A stretch of 50,589 nucleotides of DNA from an uncultured Eubacteriales bacterium (GTDB taxonomy: Bacteria; Bacillota; Clostridia; Oscillospirales; Acutalibacteraceae): assembly GCA_934489895.1 (NCBI GenBank), contig CAKSST010000013.1, positions 1-50,589 of the forward strand. Reading direction: 5' to 3'. How positions within the stretch are numbered: position 1 is the stretch's first letter; each line of letters begins with the position of its first letter. The translations under genes and the position numbers were made by a program. Under the pieces are notes generated by a model. It was not told the origin of the DNA. It did no database searches and was given only the letters and a program-made list of their open reading frames with translations. Positions 47,514 to 50,589 of the stretch are shown piece after piece.

Positions 47514-48646
47514 TATTCGGCTCTCCTTAGTTTACCTGGAATCTCTTGTATTGCTGCCGCTAATGCGTCAACATCCTGTATTGTGTTATAGCGGCAAAAG
47601 CTTATGCGCAAAGCGCTGTCAGACAGTCTTCGGTCAAGCTGCATTGAGGTAAGCACGTGGCTTTGATGTCCTTTTGAACAAGCACTGCCTGATGAAACAT
47701 AAATGCCTTTTGACTCTAAAAAGTGCAGCAATGTTTCAGAGCGGTATCCGGTAATCGATATGTTAAGTATATGGGGCAATGCGCTTTCGGGCGAATTAAT
47801 GACTACGCCGTCTATGCTTGAAAGCTTTTTCCTTGCCCAATTGTTAAGCTCTTTAATTTCCTTGCTTTGTTTTGGAATGTTAAGCTCTTGCATAGCGCCC
47901 AAAAGGCCTGCTATTGCAGGGGTGGGCTCTGTGCCGGAACGCAGATTGTTTTCCTGTCCGCCGCCGTGCAGCAGGGGGTCAATATGTACTTTTTTAGATT
48001 TATAAAGCAGCCCTACACCCTTTGGCGCGTGTATTTTATGGCCGCTTGCTGTCAGCATATCCACCTTTAAGGCGGTGACGGAAACGGGCATTTTGCCAAA
48101 GGCCTGTGAAGCATCACAGTGTATTATGGCGGGTGCTTTTACGGCATCAGCAAAGCTGCGTATTTTTTCTACAGGCAGAATAGCACCTGTTTCATTATTG
48201 ACCAGCATTACACTTACAAGTATGGTGTCTGCCGTAATGGCATCTTTAAGCTTATCCTGAGATATAGTGCCGTCAGTCTCGGGTGCAACAAGCACAACCT
48301 CAAAGCCCTCTGTTTCTAAAAACTTAAGAGTGTTAAGCACTGACGGATGCTCAATTTGTGTCGAAACAATGCGGTTACCGCGACGTTTGCGTGAGCGTGC
48401 GCCGCAAATAAGCGCGGTATTGTTGCTTTCTGTTCCGCAGGAGGTAAAAAAAATTTCGTCCTCGCGGCAGGAAAGATGTTTTGCGGCAAGAATACGGGTA
48501 TCATCAAGCAGCATTTGAGCATCAACACCCAAACCGTAAAGAGAGGACGGGTTTGCAAAATTTTCGGCAAGCGCTTTATTTATATAATCAACCGCGGTTT
48601 TACAAGGGGCGGTGGTAGCGCTGTTATCGAGATAAATTGTACTCAA
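47513..48646 (-). CDS. cysteine desulfurase (NifS/IscS family) paired with ThiI
   Basis: A 377-residue PLP enzyme giving persulfide sulfur from Cys. IYLDNSATTAPCKTAVDYINKAL; PLP contacts GTESNNTAL, QIEHPSVLN, NNETGAI; PLP Lys in TASGHKIHAPKGVG; the catalytic Cys loop SSGSACSKGHQSHVL; GGGQENNLRSGTEP. Direct coupling to thiI suggests a dedicated NifZ-like donor for 4-thiouridine. The start is TTG 48646, nine bases after AAGGATGG; GTG 48655 lies too close to that site. Confidence 0.95.
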   Translation of the reverse strand: MSTIYLDNSATTAPCKTAVDYINKALAENFANPSSLYGLGVDAQMLLDDTRILAAKHLSCREDEIFFTSCGTESNNTALICGARSRKRRGNRIVSTQIEHPSVLNTLKFLETEGFEVVLVAPETDGTISQDKLKDAITADTILVSVMLVNNETGAILPVEKIRSFADAVKAPAIIHCDASQAFGKMPVSVTALKVDMLTASGHKIHAPKGVGLLYKSKKVHIDPLLHGGGQENNLRSGTEPTPAIAGLLGAMQELNIPKQSKEIKELNNWARKKLSSIDGVVINSPESALPHILNISITGYRSETLLHFLESKGIYVSSGSACSKGHQSHVLTSMQLDRRLSDSALRISFCRYNTIQDVDALAAAIQEIPGKLRRAE

Positions 48647-48683
48647 ATTATACACCCATCCTTTTTATACACTAATTATATAT

Positions 48684-48712
48684 ATTATACAATAATATAC
48701 CCTTTTTCTCAA
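48684..48712 (-). promoter_or_regulatory. promoter of the desulfurase-thiI-SpoIID-fusion genes
   Basis: On the minus strand TTGAGA (48712..48707), 17 bases, TATAAT (48689..48684). Confidence 0.7.
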
Positions 48713-48778
48713 CAGATATTTTTGGAATAAATGTTAACAATTAGGGAAATGTATTAAAAAAGGAAACGGAGCGCAAAA

Positions 48779-50104
48779 ATGCAAGCAAGAACAAAAGTAA
48801 GAATAATAAGTTTATGGGCGGCGTCTTTGATCATTGCCTTTAGTTTTGTATACGGCGAAAGCCAAAGAGCAGAAAAATATAAAGCAAATCTTTCACGCAT
48901 ATACTCGGGCAATATGGCACAGCTTAATGAAGCGGTGTATGATGTTTCTGCCGAGCTGCAAAAAATTGTATATGCTTCAACACCTAAAAAAATGGGGAAA
49001 ATAGCTGTTAATTTGTCCAAAAGGACAGCCATTGCAAAAAGCACACTTGCGGCTTTGCCCACAGGGCAGGAGGAGCTTGATACAATAAACAAATTTTTGT
49101 CCCAGGTAGGCGACTATGCTGCATATTTATCCGGCAAAGCAACGCAAAACCAAGAAATTACCGAAAGTGAAAGGCAAAATTTAGTACAGCTACGCAACAT
49201 AGCGCAACAAATAAGCCAATCGGCAGATTTTGTGGGAGTAGATTTTGCAAAATTAGAGTCCTGGCAGGAGGACATTGACCAAACGGGTAAGGAAGGAGCT
49301 TTTGGCAGCGGTATGGCAGATGCGCAAAATCAGCTTGAAGATTATCCTACGCTTATATATGACGGCCCGTTTTCCGATGTGATAGAGCAACAAACCTCAA
49401 AAATGTTGGAAAATGAAAAAGAAATTACTCAAAGCGATGCACAAAGAATAGCTGCTACAGCTATTTCAGCCAAGACAGAAGATATTAGTTTTTTATCAGA
49501 AGAAAAGGGCAAAATACCGGCCTTTTGTTTTGGCACAGATGACAGTTATGTTGCGATTACAAAAAAGGGCGGATATATTTTATACTTCAGAAAAAGCAGG
49601 GATATAGGCAATACAATCTTAGACGGTGAACAGGCGGTAAAAGCTGCAAAGGAATATCTTGATGCGTACACTGATAGGCTTGGCGGCACCTTTGTACCAT
49701 GCTATTATTTTACCGATGAGGGTGTATGCACAGCAAACTTTGCCTATAAACAGGGCGATACTGTGTGCTATACAGATTTAATAAAAATAGGCGTGGCAAT
49801 GGACACGGGCGAGATTGTTTTGATGGAGTCGCGGGGTTATTTAATGAATCACTATGACCGTAGTATTGTGAGTCCAAAATTCACAAAGGAAGAGGCAATT
49901 TCATCCCTTTGCAGCACTTTAGAGTGCAAAAAAGTTACACTTGCGCTTATACCTACCGACGGCGGCTCACAGGTGCATTGCTACGAGCTGCTCTGTGACG
50001 GCATTGACGGACAAGAGGTGCTTGTGTATCTTAATGTTACCACTTTGCAGGAGGAGCAGATTTTAATTTTACTGAAAACTGATGGCGGTACACTTACAAA
50101 ATAA
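48779..50104 (+). CDS. ypeB: YpeB, spore germination protein
   Basis: A 441-residue exported protein needed in spores for the cortex-lytic enzyme SleB. An uncleaved signal/anchor (RIISLWAASLIIAFSFVYGESQRAEKY) precedes the helical region LSRIYSGNMAQLNEAVYDVSAELQKIVYASTP and YLSGKA, then C-terminal PepSY-like domains (EITQSDAQRIAATAISA; ILDGEQAVKAAKEYLDAY; FTKEEAISSLCSTLE). ATG 48779 follows AAGGAAACGGAG. No sleB gene is next to it in this window, unlike the usual sleB-ypeB pair. Confidence 0.93.
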   Translation: MQARTKVRIISLWAASLIIAFSFVYGESQRAEKYKANLSRIYSGNMAQLNEAVYDVSAELQKIVYASTPKKMGKIAVNLSKRTAIAKSTLAALPTGQEELDTINKFLSQVGDYAAYLSGKATQNQEITESERQNLVQLRNIAQQISQSADFVGVDFAKLESWQEDIDQTGKEGAFGSGMADAQNQLEDYPTLIYDGPFSDVIEQQTSKMLENEKEITQSDAQRIAATAISAKTEDISFLSEEKGKIPAFCFGTDDSYVAITKKGGYILYFRKSRDIGNTILDGEQAVKAAKEYLDAYTDRLGGTFVPCYYFTDEGVCTANFAYKQGDTVCYTDLIKIGVAMDTGEIVLMESRGYLMNHYDRSIVSPKFTKEEAISSLCSTLECKKVTLALIPTDGGSQVHCYELLCDGIDGQEVLVYLNVTTLQEEQILILLKTDGGTLTK

Positions 50105-50231
50105 ATAGCATATCTTTTGTTTGTAAAACCAACACTTAATTATATTCTAACACAGGTACTGTCCCATAAAACTAACTTTATATGTGCATGAAACAGAGGG
50201 CTATTTCAAATTTGTGATAATTTTGCCCTTT
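50105..50231. other. intergenic region after ypeB
   Basis: No gene and no strong terminator. GTACTGTCCCATAAAAC at about 50156 and repeated GAGGGC pieces could mark the end of the mobile or decayed segment to the right; not provable here. Confidence 0.3.
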
Positions 50232-50495
50232 TTATATCATAATCGAGGGCGATTTTTGTGCCGCTTTTGGGTTGGTAATAGATGAGACGTTTCGGGATGA
50301 TTTGCGGCGTGGTGGTGTGTAGTTAGGGTAATAGTAAACCATACAGACGGCGCGTTCATCTATCATATAATGATTGCTTACAATATAAGATGCTTTGCCG
50401 GCAGAAGTTATGTGCTCCGGGAAATAGATGTCCTCGTAGTCATTCAACAGATAATCTTTGTAGTTATGGTCAATATATGGAAATTCCGCCCTCAC
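50232..50495 (-). pseudogene. unrecognised fragment, 87 codons
   Basis: The frame reads RAEFPYIDHNYKDYLLNDYEDIYFPEHITSAGKASYIVSNHYMIDERAVCMVYYYPNYTPPRRKSSRN... from a GTG without ribosome site; a stop codon lies three codons upstream. Composition is protein-like (Tyr/Asp-rich, then a basic tail). I do not know the family; it may be a remnant of a transposon or other accessory gene. Confidence 0.35.
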
Positions 50496-50539
50496 ATAAA
50501 CTTAAACAAGTCCAGTAAAAACGGACAATAAAAAAATCC

Positions 50540-50577
50540 CCCTCCTATGGTAGAATTAAATAACTACCATAGGAGGG
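50540..50577. repeat. hairpin covering a Shine-Dalgarno
   Basis: CCCTCCTATGGTAG (50540-50553) and CTACCATAGGAGGG (50564-50577), 14 bp perfect, 10-base loop. The right arm contains AGGAGGG, the ribosome site for the ATG at 50585. Confidence 0.8.
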
Positions 50578-50584
50578 TATTTTT

Positions 50585-50589
50585 ATGTC
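50585..50589 (+). CDS. start codon of a gene running off the right edge
   Basis: ATG at 50585-50587, 7 bases after AGGAGGG. Only five bases are inside the window. The sequestered ribosome site suggests a transposase gene of an insertion sequence, but the product cannot be seen. Confidence 0.4.

Overview
The window reads as chromosome of a spore-forming Firmicute of the class Clostridia, probably an Oscillospiraceae/Ruminococcaceae-type gut anaerobe. Support: SpoIIID, a SpoIID-domain protein and YpeB (sporulation and germination); a T-box leader; the GlgC/GlgD/GlgA set; AAGGAGG-type ribosome binding sites; frequent TTGACA-17-TATAAT promoters; and an AT-leaning composition. These are family recognitions by eye, not database hits.

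Layout. 1-1.5 kb: decayed nucleotidyltransferase remnant, spoIIID, an unknown protein. 1.5-5.4 kb: a Crp/Fnr regulator heading an ABC importer operon (lipoprotein, permease, ATPase), divergent from a nucleoside-hydrolase-like gene. 5.45-5.64 kb: tRNA-Thr(UGU) and tRNA-Tyr(GUA). 6.1-8.2 kb: birA, a near-perfect BirA operator, then DUF1284 and bioY, a self-contained biotin uptake regulon. 8.3-16.6 kb: accessory island. Two diverged copies of a tnpV segment (one decayed) flank a tyrosine integrase, an XRE regulator, an excisionase, a hairpin-rich candidate oriT, a MobA/MobL relaxase, a Cys-rich KTR protein, and a PadR / HAAS-FtsW-like membrane protein / lipoprotein operon.

16.7-27.2 kb: XRE membrane regulator, AIM24 family protein, phosphohexomutase, a frameshifted secreted protein, a DUF1461 membrane protein, a split threonine/serine exporter, two tandem membrane-anchored SGNH hydrolases (the first with two stop codons in its signal peptide) and a GtrA-like protein. 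27.2-32.3 kb: one overlapping operon glgC-glgD-glgA-uppP-mscL behind a long leader with a terminator-like hairpin. 32.6-37.7 kb: a small conserved-looking gene, rph, an AlaX-type editing protein, and a T-box (specifier AAC) controlling asnS-asnA. 37.7-43.6 kb: a guanine-type purine riboswitch ahead of xpt and a BmpA/Nup-type nucleoside ABC importer.

43.6-48.7 kb: cysteine desulfurase, thiI, and an unusual 900-residue protein that appears to combine a CinA/MoCF-like domain, an acidic linker, a membrane helix, a sortase-B-like domain without catalytic residues, and a SpoIID/LytB domain. 48.8-50.1 kb: ypeB. The right edge enters what looks like a mobile element: a 14-bp hairpin buries the Shine-Dalgarno of an ORF whose start codon lies just inside the window.

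The most novel-looking item is the pseudo-sortase/SpoIID fusion. Next come the mobile island with its candidate oriT and repeated hairpins, and the cluster of disrupted signal-peptide genes at 20-24 kb.
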